Of a stretch of 64,000 bases of DNA, positions 52,044 to 60,847 are shown piece after piece. The position numbers were made by a program, and so were the translations under genes. How positions within the stretch are numbered: the stretch's first letter is position 1; each line of letters opens with the position of its first letter. The notes under the pieces are model-generated. The model was not told the origin of the DNA. It made no database searches and saw only the letters and a program-made list of their open reading frames with translations. This stretch comes from Clavibacter michiganensis (lineage in GTDB: Bacteria > Actinomycetota > Actinomycetes > Actinomycetales > Microbacteriaceae), in contig MDHJ01000001.1 of NCBI GenBank assembly GCA_002150995.1, forward strand, positions 2,666,001-2,730,000. The letters are read 5' to 3'.

Positions 52044-53255
52044 GTGAGCACGTACGGAAGCCTCCTCAAGACCCGCGGCGTGGGCCGGATCATCACCGCC
52101 CAGCTGGTCGCGCGCTTCCCCGGCGGCATGCTCTCGCTGGCCTTCCTCATGCACGTCGAGCGGATCCACGAGTCGTACGGCGCCGCCGGCCTCGTGCTCG
52201 CCGCGACGAGCATCGGCCAGGCCGTCGCCGGCCCGCTCACGAGCCGGTGGATGGGCGTCTGGGGCATGCGCCCCGTCCTCATCCTCACCTCCGCGGTCTG
52301 CACGGTCGCCGTCGTCGCCGTCGCGCTCGGCGACGCGGGCACCTCCGTCCCCGCCTTCATGGGGCTCGGCCTCCTCGCGGGGCTCGCGAACCCGCCCGTG
52401 CAGCCGGCCGTCCGCACCATCTACCCCAAGATGGTCAACTCCAAGCAGCTCACCCCGCTCTTCTCCCTCGACGCGTCGGCGCAGGAGATCATCTGGGTGC
52501 TCGGCCCCGTCATCGCCACGTTCCTCGCCATCCAGGTCGACACGAGCGCCGGCATCCTCGTCGCGGCGGCGTTCCTCGTCGGCGGCGGCGCGTGGTTCAT
52601 CTCCTCGCCCGAGCTCGGCCGCGTCCGCATCCCGCGCAGCAAGCGCCGCTTCGGCGTGGTCCTCGGCCGCCCGCCCGTGCTCCTCAGCACCGTGGTCGGC
52701 TTCCTGCTCATCGCCGCCTGCGCCGCCATCGAGGCCGGCGTCGTCGCGGTGTACGGCCACGGCGGACCGGAGGCCGGCTTCGTCCTCGCGATCTTCGCGG
52801 TCGGCTCGCTCATCGGCGGCCTCGCGCTCGGCCACATCCCCATCAGCCCGTGGGCCATGGCCCGCCGCATGACCATCATCCTCGTCGGCACGGCGCTGGC
52901 CGCGGTGTGGATGCAGTTCGCCTGGCTCTCCGTCTTCCTCTTCCTGGCGGGCGTCGGCATCGCGCCGGCGCTGGCGGTGCTGTTCGCCGTCGTCTCCTCG
53001 TCGGTGCGCTTCAGCGACACGGCCGAGGCGTACGGCTGGGTCGGCACCGGGCAGCTCATCGGCGCGGCGCTCGGCTCGGCCGCGGCCGGCTTCGTCATCG
53101 ACGCGCAGGGCGCACAGGGCGCCTTCGTCGTGGCGGCGGCGCTGCTCGCGGTGGGCGCGGCCATCGCCGCCGTCTTCCACCGGCACAGCCCGGACCTCCG
53201 CGGCCGCGACGCCGGCCCCATCCCGGACACGGAGCCCGTCCCCGTCATGACGTGA
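52044..53255 (+). CDS. MFS transporter
   Basis: A 403-residue protein with twelve hydrophobic segments and MFS features: GRIITAQLVARFPGGMLSLAFLMHVERIHESYGAAGLVLAATSIGQAVAGPLTSRWMGVWGMRPVLIL (helices 1-3 with the R-W-M-G...G.RPV loop), RTIYPKMVNSKQLTPLFSLDASAQEIIWVLGPVIATFLA. No drug-class signature is evident. Start: GTG 52044 with TAGGAT (52029-52034) 9 nt upstream. It lies divergent from nrdA across the NrdR/DnaA region, so its promoter is close to those sites but need not share control. Confidence 0.85.
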   Translation: MSTYGSLLKTRGVGRIITAQLVARFPGGMLSLAFLMHVERIHESYGAAGLVLAATSIGQAVAGPLTSRWMGVWGMRPVLILTSAVCTVAVVAVALGDAGTSVPAFMGLGLLAGLANPPVQPAVRTIYPKMVNSKQLTPLFSLDASAQEIIWVLGPVIATFLAIQVDTSAGILVAAAFLVGGGAWFISSPELGRVRIPRSKRRFGVVLGRPPVLLSTVVGFLLIAACAAIEAGVVAVYGHGGPEAGFVLAIFAVGSLIGGLALGHIPISPWAMARRMTIILVGTALAAVWMQFAWLSVFLFLAGVGIAPALAVLFAVVSSSVRFSDTAEAYGWVGTGQLIGAALGSAAAGFVIDAQGAQGAFVVAAALLAVGAAIAAVFHRHSPDLRGRDAGPIPDTEPVPVMT

Positions 53256-53391
53256 CCGCCGGGTCCGCACGCGGACCCGCATCGGCCGCCCCGCTGCCCC
53301 GCCCCACCGCCGAGGACGTCACCCGGCGAGCGCGCCCCCGAGTTCCCGCCCCCGCGGAAACCGACGCCGTCCGGCTGGATAGTGTGAGGGC

Positions 53392-53862
53392 ATGACCTCT
53401 CCGATCCGCCCGCTTCCCACGCGCCGCCTCCGCGCCGGCATCGCCGGGCTGGGGCTCGTCCTCGGCCTCACGCTCGCCGGGTGCAGCGCCCCCGCCGCCG
53501 ACGACTCCGCGACCCCCACCCCGTCCGCGTCCGCCTCCGCCGAGGCCGCGAGCCCCACGCCCGAGGCGACCACCGAGGGCGATGCCGGCTCCGGCGACGC
53601 CGCCACCGGATCGCGCGAGGCGATCGCCGCGAAGACCCGGGACATCGCGTGCGGCCTCAAGGACAAGTCCACCCTCGAGGAGTCCGACGTGCAGGCGTTC
53701 CGCGACCTCGGCACGGAGATCTCCGCCTCCACCGAGAGCGGCGCGGCCGCCGCCGGCCAGCAGATCACCGCCCTCGCCGACCAGATCGCGCCCGGCGTCG
53801 GCCAGCCCATCAGCGACGAGCTGAAGACGCAGATGTCGAGCGCCTGCGACTCGCTCCAGTAG
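53392..53862 (+). CDS. Putative lipoprotein
   Basis: A 156-residue exported protein. The signal peptide (LRAGIAGLGLVLGLTLAGCSAP) has a lipobox LAGC with the modified Cys at about residue 28. A Thr/Ser/Pro/Ala-rich linker (residues 30-75), typical of surface-anchored and possibly O-mannosylated proteins (a Pmt enzyme is encoded in this window), leads to a helical domain with two cysteines (RDIACGLKD and SSACDSLQ). No domain recognised. TAGTGT (53380-53385) lies 6 nt before the ATG. A strong terminator follows. Confidence 0.8.
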   Translation: MTSPIRPLPTRRLRAGIAGLGLVLGLTLAGCSAPAADDSATPTPSASASAEAASPTPEATTEGDAGSGDAATGSREAIAAKTRDIACGLKDKSTLEESDVQAFRDLGTEISASTESGAAAAGQQITALADQIAPGVGQPISDELKTQMSSACDSLQ

Positions 53863-53877
53863 CGGATCCGCACGCGG

Positions 53878-53912
53878 GACGGCCCCGGTCAGCATCGCTG
53901 ACCGGGGCCGTC
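53878..53912. terminator. Bidirectional terminator
   Basis: GACGGCCCCGGTCAGC (53878-53893) and GCTGACCGGGGCCGTC (53897-53912) form a perfect 16-bp stem with a 3-nt loop between the convergent lipoprotein and aldo/keto reductase genes. Confidence 0.9.
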
Positions 53913-53927
53913 GTCCGTCCGGGGCGG

Positions 53928-54920
53928 CTACCAGCGCGGGTGCACGGCCTCGCGGAAGGAGCGGTCGTAGATGTCGGCCACCTGCCGCTCGAACACCTCG
54001 CCGAGCGCAGGAGCGTCGCCGGCCCGCGCGTTCGCCTGCGCCTGCTCCGCGTTCCGGGCACCGGGGATCACGGTGGAGACGCCGTCGCGCTGCACGATCC
54101 ACGCGAGCGCCACCTGCGCGGGCGTGAGGTCGGGGGCGGCCTCGTGCGCGGCGGCCGCGAACTCGCGGGCGGCGGCCACGCCCTTCTCGTAGTCGACGCC
54201 CGAGAACGTCTCGCCCACGTCGAACGCCTCGCCCGACCGGTTGTAGTTCCGGTGGTCGGTCTCGGCGAAGGTCGTGTCCGCCGTGTAGCGCCCGCTGAGC
54301 AGGCCCGACGCGAGGGGCACGCGCGCGATGACGCCGACGCCGGCCTCCCGCGCGGCCGGCAGCACGCGGTCCAGCGGCTTCAGCCGGAACGCGTTGAGGA
54401 TGATCTGCACGCTCGCGACGCCGGGGCGCGCGATGGCGAGGAGCGCCTCGTCCGTCGTCTCCACGCTCACGCCGTAGGAGGCGATGGCCCCGTCGGCGAC
54501 GAGCTCGTCGAGGGCGTCGTAGACCCGGTCGCTGGAGAACACGGGCGTCGGCGGGCAGTGCAGCTGCACGAGGTCGAGCGTGTCGACACCGAGGTTCCGG
54601 CGCGAGCGGTCGGTCCACTCGCGGAAGCGGTCGAGCGTGAAGTTCGCGGGGTCCTGCGCGTCGCGGCGGCCCATCTTGGTCGCGACGGTCACGCCGGCGT
54701 CCGGGTGCGCGCGGAGCCACGAGCCGATGATGGTCTCGCTGCGCCCGTCGCCGTAGACGTCGGCGGTGTCGAAGAAGGTGATGCCCGCGTCGGCCGCGGC
54801 GTCGAGCACGGCGAGCGCGTCGTCCTCGGCGACGTCACCCCAGTCCCCGCCGAGCTGCCATGTCCCGAGTCCGATGACCGAGACGTTCCGATGGGTCCTG
54901 CCGAGGCTTCTCTGCTCCAT
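53928..54920 (-). CDS. Aldo/keto reductase
   Basis: A 330-residue reductase: MEQRSLGRTHRNVSVIGLGTWQLGGDWGDVAEDDALAVLDAAADAGITFFDTADVYGDGRSETIIGSWL (Asp, Tyr), VTVATKMGRRDAQ (Lys), DTLDLVQLHCPPTPVF (His), GVIARVPLASGLLSGRY, DGVSTVIPGARNAEQAQANARAGD. The family and catalytic tetrad are clear; substrate unknown. TAGGCT on the minus strand lies 6 nt before the ATG. Confidence 0.92.
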   Translation of the reverse strand: MEQRSLGRTHRNVSVIGLGTWQLGGDWGDVAEDDALAVLDAAADAGITFFDTADVYGDGRSETIIGSWLRAHPDAGVTVATKMGRRDAQDPANFTLDRFREWTDRSRRNLGVDTLDLVQLHCPPTPVFSSDRVYDALDELVADGAIASYGVSVETTDEALLAIARPGVASVQIILNAFRLKPLDRVLPAAREAGVGVIARVPLASGLLSGRYTADTTFAETDHRNYNRSGEAFDVGETFSGVDYEKGVAAAREFAAAAHEAAPDLTPAQVALAWIVQRDGVSTVIPGARNAEQAQANARAGDAPALGEVFERQVADIYDRSFREAVHPRW

Positions 54921-54988
54921 GCGTCGAGCCTACGCGGGCGGGGCGGCCGGCCCGGGGTCCGGGCGTCCCGGTGTCCGCCCGGTGCGCG

Positions 54989-55458
54989 TCAGGCCGGTCG
55001 GCGCCGGACCGCGTGGACGGCGAGCGCCGCGATGACGGCCATCGGGCCGCCCGCCACGATCCCCGGCGCCAGGGTGACGAGCAGGGGCACGGCATCGAGG
55101 AGCCACGCCGGGCCGAGCGGATCCCCGAAGCTGGAGTACGGCATCGAGCTCGCGATCGAGGCCCCGAGCGCGCGGAGGCCGAGGCCCGCCGCCGGGAAGG
55201 CGACCGCGAGGACCCAGAGCGCGGGCGCCAGCCAGGCGGCCACGACAGGGCGGGCGGGCGGGACGGGCACGGGCTCCCCCGCCGCTGCGGCGTCCCGCAC
55301 CGGCGCATCGCCGCGTGCCGCGTCGGCTGCGCCCGAGGGCTCGGCCGCATCCCGCCCCGCGTCGGCCGGACGCGGCGCGGGGCGGTACCGCGCTGGAACG
55401 CCGGGTCGAACCGCGGATCCACGGGCGCCGGGCCCTCGTCGTCCGACCTCCGCGTCAT
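54989..55458 (-). pseudogene. Small membrane protein (DUF6264-like), frameshifted
   Basis: ATG 55458 (TACCCT 7 nt upstream on the minus strand) reads MTRRSDDEGPAPVDPRFDPAFQRG. At about 55386 one base is missing (CGCGGTAC for CGCGGGTAC); restoring it gives YRPAPRPADAGRDAAEPSGAADAARGDAPVRDAAAAGEPVPVPPARPVVAAWLAPALWVLAVAFPAAGLGLRAL...AWLLDAVPLLVTLAPGIVAGGPMAVIAALAVHAVRRRPA, three hydrophobic helices after a disordered acidic N-terminus, 156 codons. It resembles small Microbacteriaceae proteins filed under DUF6264; that label is from memory and uncertain. Function unknown. Confidence 0.7.
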
Positions 55459-55595
55459 GCCGCTCAGGGTACGCCGGGGCGAGGCCCAGGATCCATGGGC
55501 AACGCTCGTGCGCGTCATGGGGTGCTCATAGGGTCGAGCGGTGTGATCTCCCCATGGCCTCCCCACCAGGCCACCCGAGACACGAAGGACCCGTC

Positions 55596-57218
55596 ATGAA
55601 CGAGACACCCCAGGAGCCGACCGGACGTCCGGACGAGGCCCCCGTCGACGCCACCCGCTCGCCCGCCGCCGCTGACGCACCGCGCGAGGCCGCCGCAGAC
55701 GCGCCCACCGCGCCCGCGCCCGCCGCGGCCGCGCCCGCCGCGGCCGACGCACCGGCCCCCGCCGCACCCGCACCCGCACCCGCACCCGAGGCCACCGCCT
55801 GGCCCGCCCCGGCCGGCCCCGCGGTCGACGGCCCGGCGGTCCCCGCCGGCGCCGGCGCCCCCGCCCCTTCCTCGGCCACCGCGCCGCAGCCGACGGCCGC
55901 GTACGCGACCGCGACCGCGATGCCCGCGGACGGCCGTCCCGTCGCCGGATCGCCGTGGCCCGCTCCCGCCACCGACGCCTTCGGCCGCCCCCTGCCGTTC
56001 GACGCGGCCGGGAACCCCGTGGCCCCGAAGCGCATGGGCAAGGGCCTCCGCACCGGCCTGATCGCCGGAGCGTCCGCGCTCGCGCTCCTGCTCTCCTTCG
56101 GCGGCGGCACCGCGTTCGGCTACATGGCCGACCTCGGCCGCTCGGCCGCCACCGCGGGCGACACGCGCATCCAGGATCCCGGCGCCTTCACGCCCGGCCA
56201 GGGCTTCGGCCGCGGCACGACGACGCTGCCGGGGCAGGGGTCGGGCACCGGGTCCGGATCGGGCACCGGGTCCGGCCAGCAGTCCGGCACCGGGGCCTCG
56301 GCCACCTCCCCCGCCGCCGACGCGGCGCAGACGGCGGGCGTCGTCACCATCGACTCGGCGCTCACGTACGAGAACGCGGCGGGTGCCGGCACCGGCATCA
56401 TCCTGTCGTCCGACGGCACGATCCTCACCAACAACCACGTCGTCAGCGGCGCCACCAGCATCCGCGTCACGGTCGAGTCGACCGGCAAGGCCTACGTCGC
56501 GAAGGTCGTGGGCACCGACGCCACGAACGACGTGGCCGTGCTGCAGCTCGAGGGCGCGTCGGGCCTCACCCCGGCGGTGATCGACACCGACGGCGTCACG
56601 GTCGGCGAGGCCGTCACGGGCGTCGGCAACGCGGGCGGCACGGGCACGCTCACGGCGGCGGCCGGCCAGGTCACGGCGCTCGGCCAGACCATCACCACGC
56701 AGTCCGAGGGCACGGCGGCCGGCGAGACGCTGACCGACCTCATCCAGACGGACGCGCCCATCGTCTCCGGCGACTCCGGCGGCCCCCTGGTGGACGCGGA
56801 GAACGAGGTCGTCGGCATCGACACGGCCGCCTCCTCCGGCTCCGCGCAGATCGCCGGCTTCGCCATCCCGATCGACAGGGCCCTGAGCATCGCGAAGCAG
56901 ATCGAGAGCGGCGTCGAGTCCGGCACCGTGCAGATCGGCTACCCGGCGTTCCTCGGCGTGCTGCTCGCGAACGGCGCGGGCACGGTCGCGGGCGCTCCCG
57001 TCCAGGGCGTGGTCGACGGGTCGGGAGCCGCCCAGGCGGGCCTCGCCCAGGGCGATGTGGTGACCTCGGTCGACGGGAAGGCCGTCGCGTCGGCCGCCGA
57101 GCTCAGCGCCGCCATCGCCGCGCACGAGCCCGGCGACCAGGTGGCCCTCGGCTGGACCACCGCGGCCGGCGCCGCGCAGAGCGGCACCGTGACCCTCACC
57201 GAGGGCCCCGCCAGCTGA
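55596..57218 (+). CDS. HtrA-like trypsin-type serine protease with PDZ domain
   Basis: A 540-residue membrane-anchored protease. Residues 1-145 form a cytoplasmic Pro/Ala-rich disordered region; one membrane helix at about 148-170 (GLIAGASALALLLSFGGGTAFGYM); a Gly/Ser/Thr-rich linker (GSGTGSGSGTGSG). The S1C catalytic domain carries ILTNNHVVSG (His about 281), ATNDVAVLQL (Asp about 312) and VSGDSGGPLVD (Ser about 394). A C-terminal PDZ domain (LGVLLANGAG...GVVDGSGAAQAGLAQGDVVTSVDGKAVASAAELSAAIAAHEPGDQV) completes it. Envelope protein quality control is the family role. It ends at a strong terminator. Confidence 0.93.
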   Translation: MNETPQEPTGRPDEAPVDATRSPAAADAPREAAADAPTAPAPAAAAPAAADAPAPAAPAPAPAPEATAWPAPAGPAVDGPAVPAGAGAPAPSSATAPQPTAAYATATAMPADGRPVAGSPWPAPATDAFGRPLPFDAAGNPVAPKRMGKGLRTGLIAGASALALLLSFGGGTAFGYMADLGRSAATAGDTRIQDPGAFTPGQGFGRGTTTLPGQGSGTGSGSGTGSGQQSGTGASATSPAADAAQTAGVVTIDSALTYENAAGAGTGIILSSDGTILTNNHVVSGATSIRVTVESTGKAYVAKVVGTDATNDVAVLQLEGASGLTPAVIDTDGVTVGEAVTGVGNAGGTGTLTAAAGQVTALGQTITTQSEGTAAGETLTDLIQTDAPIVSGDSGGPLVDAENEVVGIDTAASSGSAQIAGFAIPIDRALSIAKQIESGVESGTVQIGYPAFLGVLLANGAGTVAGAPVQGVVDGSGAAQAGLAQGDVVTSVDGKAVASAAELSAAIAAHEPGDQVALGWTTAAGAAQSGTVTLTEGPAS

Positions 57219-57232
57219 CGCGCCTCCCCATG

Positions 57233-57271
57233 ACGACGGCCCGCCCTGCGCGATGCAGGGCGGGCCGTCGT
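57233..57271. terminator. Bidirectional terminator between htrA-like and abfA genes
   Basis: ACGACGGCCCGCCCTGC (57233-57249) pairs perfectly with GCAGGGCGGGCCGTCGT (57255-57271), a 17-bp stem with a 5-nt loop, between two convergent genes. Confidence 0.9.
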
Positions 57272-57287
57272 CGTCGTGCGTCCGGGA

Positions 57288-58825
57288 TCAGCTCCGGGTC
57301 ACCTCCAGGACCACGACCGCCCACGAGAGCGCCGGCAGCGTCAGCGTCAGGCGCCCGCCCTCGGCGTGCACGCCCTCGAGCGGCACGAGGCCGACCTGCT
57401 CGCCGGACTCCTCGGTGTTGCTCGTGAAGCGGTCCCCGCCCTCGGGACGCGCAGCACCTCGGCGCGGAGGATCCGGCCGGCGTCGAGCCCGCGGAGCGCG
57501 ACCTCCGTCGACGCTTCGTCCTCCAGGTCGCGGTTCGCGAGGAAGAGGGCCACGGTCCCCGCCTCGTCGTCCCAGGTCGCGCTCACGTCCACCAGGTCGG
57601 CGGTGCCGAAGCGGTCGTTGTCGTAGCGGTCGCTGTCGACCTCGACCTGGAGGATGCGGCCCGTCGCGAGCTGCGCCATCCGCGCGAACGGCCAGAAGAT
57701 CGACTGGCGCCAGGCGGGTCCCGCCTCCTCGCTGCGGATCGGCGCGATCACGTTGACGAGCTGGGCCTGGTTGGCGATCTTCACGCGGTCGCCGTGGCGC
57801 AGCAGCGAGTTGAGGAGCGTGCCGACGACGACCGCGTCGGTCACGTTGTACTCGTCCTCGATGACGCGGGGGTGCTCGCGCCAGCCGGACTTCTCGATGC
57901 GATGCGGCTGGTCCTCGGTGTCGAGGCCGCGCTGGTACCAGACGTTCCACTCGTCGAACGAGAGGTCGATGCGCTTGCGGTTCTTCAGTCGAGCGCCCGT
58001 GGCGTCGGCCGTGGCCACGACCGACTCGATGAAGAAGTCCATGTCGACGCTGCTGGCGAGGAAGCTCCGCACGTCGCCCTCGTGCTCCTGGTAGTAGGCG
58101 TGCAGCGAGATGTAGTCGACGACGTCGTACGTGTGGCCGAGCACGGTCTGCTCCCACTGCCCGAAGGTCGGCATGCCCGAGTTGGAGCTGCCGCACGCGA
58201 CCAGCTCGATGCTCGGGTCCACCAGGCGCATGGCCTTGCCGGCCTCCTGCGCGAGGCGGCCGTACTCGTCGGGCGTCTTGTGCCCGATCTGCCACGGGCC
58301 GTCGAGCTCGTTGCCGAGGCACCAGAGCTTGATGTCGAAGGGCTCCTCGGCCCCGTTCCGCCGCCGCATGTCGGAGTACTTGGATCCGCCCGGGTGGTTG
58401 GCGTACTCGACGAGCGAGCGGGCGGCGTCGACGCCCCGCGTGCCGAGGTTGATGGCCTCCATCACCTCGACGCCCGCGGCCTTCGACCAGCCCATGAACT
58501 CGTGCAGGCCGAACGCGTTGGTCTCGACGGTGTGCCAGGCGCCGTCGAGGCGGCGGGGCCGGTCCTCGACGGGGCCGACGCCGTCCTCCCAGTCGTAGCC
58601 GGAGACGAAGTTGCCGCCGGGGTACCGGACGACGGTCGCGCCGAGCTCCTTGGTGAGGTCGAGCACGTCCTGCCGGTAGCCCTCGGGCGTGGCCGTGGGG
58701 TGGCCCGGCTCGTAGATGCCGGTGTAGACGCAGCGTCCCATGTGCTCGACGAACGAGCCGAAGAGCCGGCGGGGCACGTCGCCGATGGTGAAGTCGCGGT
58801 CGATGGTGATGCGGGCGCGGGTCAT
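57288..58825 (-). pseudogene. abfA: GH51 alpha-L-arabinofuranosidase, frameshifted near the C-terminus
   Basis: Releases arabinose from arabino-oligosaccharides of plant cell walls; no signal peptide, so intracellular. From ATG 58825: ITIDRDFTIGDVPRRLFGSFVEHMGRCVYTGIYEPGHP, VVRYPGGNFVSGYDW, LWCLGNELDGPWQIGH (acid/base Glu173), LSFDEWNVWYQ (nucleophile Glu292). At the G3 run 57444-57446 one base is missing (RVPEGGDRFTSNTEE is the natural continuation); restoring it gives 512 codons ending GGRLTLTLPALSWAVVVLEVTRS. Only the last 50 or so residues of the beta-sandwich are affected, so some activity might survive. Last gene of the LacI-controlled ABC operon. Confidence 0.88.
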
Positions 58826-58907
58826 GTGGCGTCCTCCTGGACGTCGGGCCCGGGAGCGTGCGTCCCGGACGGGATGGGTGGACCGGTGGTGGGCACGGGG
58901 CGGCGGA

Positions 58908-59828
58908 TCACTGCCCGCCGAACCCGGTGGTCGAGATGCCCTTGATGATCTGGCGCTGGAAGAAGAGGAACACGAGGATCAGCGGCAGCGCGGCGAGCAC
59001 GGCCGAGGCCATGTTCTGCGCGTACTGGATCCCGTAGGCGTTCTTCACGGTCTGCAGCCCCACGGGCAGGGTCATGAGCGTGGCGTCGTTCGTGGCGATG
59101 AACGGCCAGAGGAAGTTGTTCCACGCGCCGATGAAGACGAAGATCGCGACCGCCGAGAGGATGGGGCGCGACAGCGGCATGACGATCTGCAGGAACACCC
59201 GCACGCGCCCGGCGCCGTCGACGCGCGCGGCGTCCTCCAGCTCGATCGGGATCTGGTCGAAGAAGGCCTTCAGGATGAAGACCATGGCCGGCTGCACGAT
59301 CTGGGGCAGGATCACGGCCCAGAGGGTGTCCACCAGGTCGAAGGACAGCATCTGGTAGAAGAGCGGGACGATGAGGATCTGCGGCGGGATGATGATCGAC
59401 GCGACGATCGCCCCCATCAGGACCTTGCGGCCGCGGAAGTCGATGCGGCTGAGCGCGTAGCCGGCGAGCGCCGAGAACACGACCGCGACGACCGTGATCA
59501 CGGTGCTGGTGAGCAGGCTGTTCCAGGTCCAGAGCGGGATCGTGCCGCCGTTCAGCACGGAGGCGTAGGCGTCGAGCGTGAACCCGCCCGCGGGGAACAG
59601 CGTCACGGGGAACGCGGCCGCGTCGGTCTCGGACTTGAACGAGGTCAGCACCGCCCAGAGGAACGGCAGCAGCCACGCGGCGGCGAGGACGATGAGGATC
59701 AGCAGCGCCGCGACGCGCGACGGCGCGAACCGGGGTGTTCCGGTGCGCCCCTGGCGGGCGGTGGCGCTGGTGGCGGGCTTCCGCGCCAGCGTGCCGGAGG
59801 AGAAGGCGGGTCGGGTGGTGGTGGTCAT
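58908..59828 (-). CDS. Carbohydrate ABC transporter permease (MalG/AraQ type)
   Basis: A 306-residue inner-membrane permease with six hydrophobic helices (first LLILIVLAAAWLLPFLWAVLTSFK) and the EAA loop ELEDAARVDGAGRVRVFLQIVMPLSRPILSAVAIFVFIGAWNNF that contacts the ATPase. Start: ATG 59828 overlaps the upstream permease stop by 4 bp (ATGA). No ATPase gene is present; as with many such systems a shared MsiK-type ATPase encoded elsewhere is likely. Linked to abfA, so the substrate is probably an arabino-oligosaccharide. Confidence 0.92.
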   Translation of the reverse strand: MTTTTRPAFSSGTLARKPATSATARQGRTGTPRFAPSRVAALLILIVLAAAWLLPFLWAVLTSFKSETDAAAFPVTLFPAGGFTLDAYASVLNGGTIPLWTWNSLLTSTVITVVAVVFSALAGYALSRIDFRGRKVLMGAIVASIIIPPQILIVPLFYQMLSFDLVDTLWAVILPQIVQPAMVFILKAFFDQIPIELEDAARVDGAGRVRVFLQIVMPLSRPILSAVAIFVFIGAWNNFLWPFIATNDATLMTLPVGLQTVKNAYGIQYAQNMASAVLAALPLILVFLFFQRQIIKGISTTGFGGQ

Positions 59829-60769
59829 GACTTCCTCCGGGTCGCGGTGAACTGGATGACCGAGATGACCACGATCAGGGCGAAGAAGATGTAGGAGATG
59901 GCGGCCGAGTAGCCGAAGCGGAAGCCGGTGAACCCGGTCTCGAAGACGTACTGCACGATGGGCCGGGTCGCACCGCCGGGGCCGCCCGCGGTCATCTGGT
60001 AGATCTGGTCGAAGACCTTCAGGCTGGCGAGCACCTGCAGGATCGCGAGGAGCGCGGTGGTCGGGGCCAGCTGCGGGATCGTGATGGAGAACAGCTGCCG
60101 CCACTTGCCGGCGCCGTCGAGCGCGGCCGCCTCGTACTGCTGGTCGGGGATGTTCTGCAGCGCCGCGAGGTAGATGAGGAAGTTGAAGCCGACCGTCCAC
60201 CACACGGTGGTGATGACGACGCTCGTCATGGCGAGGTTCGAGTCCTGCAGCCACGCGGGCTGCGGGAGGCCGAGGCCTCCGGCGATGGCGTTCACGACGC
60301 CGAGCTGCGGGTTGTACATCCAGAGCCAGAACAGCGACACGACGGTGGAGGCGAGGAGGAACGGCAGGAAGAACGCGAGCCGCCAGAGCCACTGGCCGGG
60401 GAGGCCGAGGTTCACCAGGAGCGCGAGCACGAGGCCGACGACCAGCAGCGGGATGGTGCTCGCGATCGTGAACACCACGGTGTTGCCGAGCGAGCGCCAC
60501 ATCTGGCTGTCGCCGAACGCCTCGAAGTAGTTGGCGAAGCCGATGAGCTCGCTGTTCGCGCCCGTGAGGCTCTGCCCGGTGAGGCTCTGGTAGAAGCCGT
60601 AGAGGACCGGCCACACCAGGAACAGCAGGAAGGTGATGAGGAAGGGGGCGATGAAGAGCATCCCCTGCGTCTGCTCCTTGGCCCGGACCTTGGGCTGCCC
60701 CGCGGTGTGCCGCGGGGGGCGGGTCCCGGTCGCGGGTGCGACCGGGGTGGGTGGTGCTGCTGTCGTCAC
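59825..60769 (-). CDS. Carbohydrate ABC transporter permease (MalF/AraP type)
   Basis: A 314-residue permease: a Pro/Thr-rich cytoplasmic N-terminus, then six helices starting MLFIAPFLITFLLFLVWPVLYGFYQSLTGQSLTGANSELIGFANYFEAF and the EAA loop QYEAAALDGAGKWRQLFSITIPQLAPTTALLAILQ. LKVFDQIYQMTAGGPGGATRPIVQYVFETGFTGFRFGYSAAISYI is typical of the sugar type. Sits between the binding-protein gene (78 bp spacer) and the second permease (4-bp overlap). Confidence 0.92.
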   Translation of the reverse strand: MTTAAPPTPVAPATGTRPPRHTAGQPKVRAKEQTQGMLFIAPFLITFLLFLVWPVLYGFYQSLTGQSLTGANSELIGFANYFEAFGDSQMWRSLGNTVVFTIASTIPLLVVGLVLALLVNLGLPGQWLWRLAFFLPFLLASTVVSLFWLWMYNPQLGVVNAIAGGLGLPQPAWLQDSNLAMTSVVITTVWWTVGFNFLIYLAALQNIPDQQYEAAALDGAGKWRQLFSITIPQLAPTTALLAILQVLASLKVFDQIYQMTAGGPGGATRPIVQYVFETGFTGFRFGYSAAISYIFFALIVVISVIQFTATRRKS

Positions 60770-60847
60770 GAGTGGACTCCTTCGTCGTATCGCAGGAAGA
60801 GGGGTGCGGGGCCGCCGGCGGAGGTCGCGGAGCCCCGGGGTCGGGCG

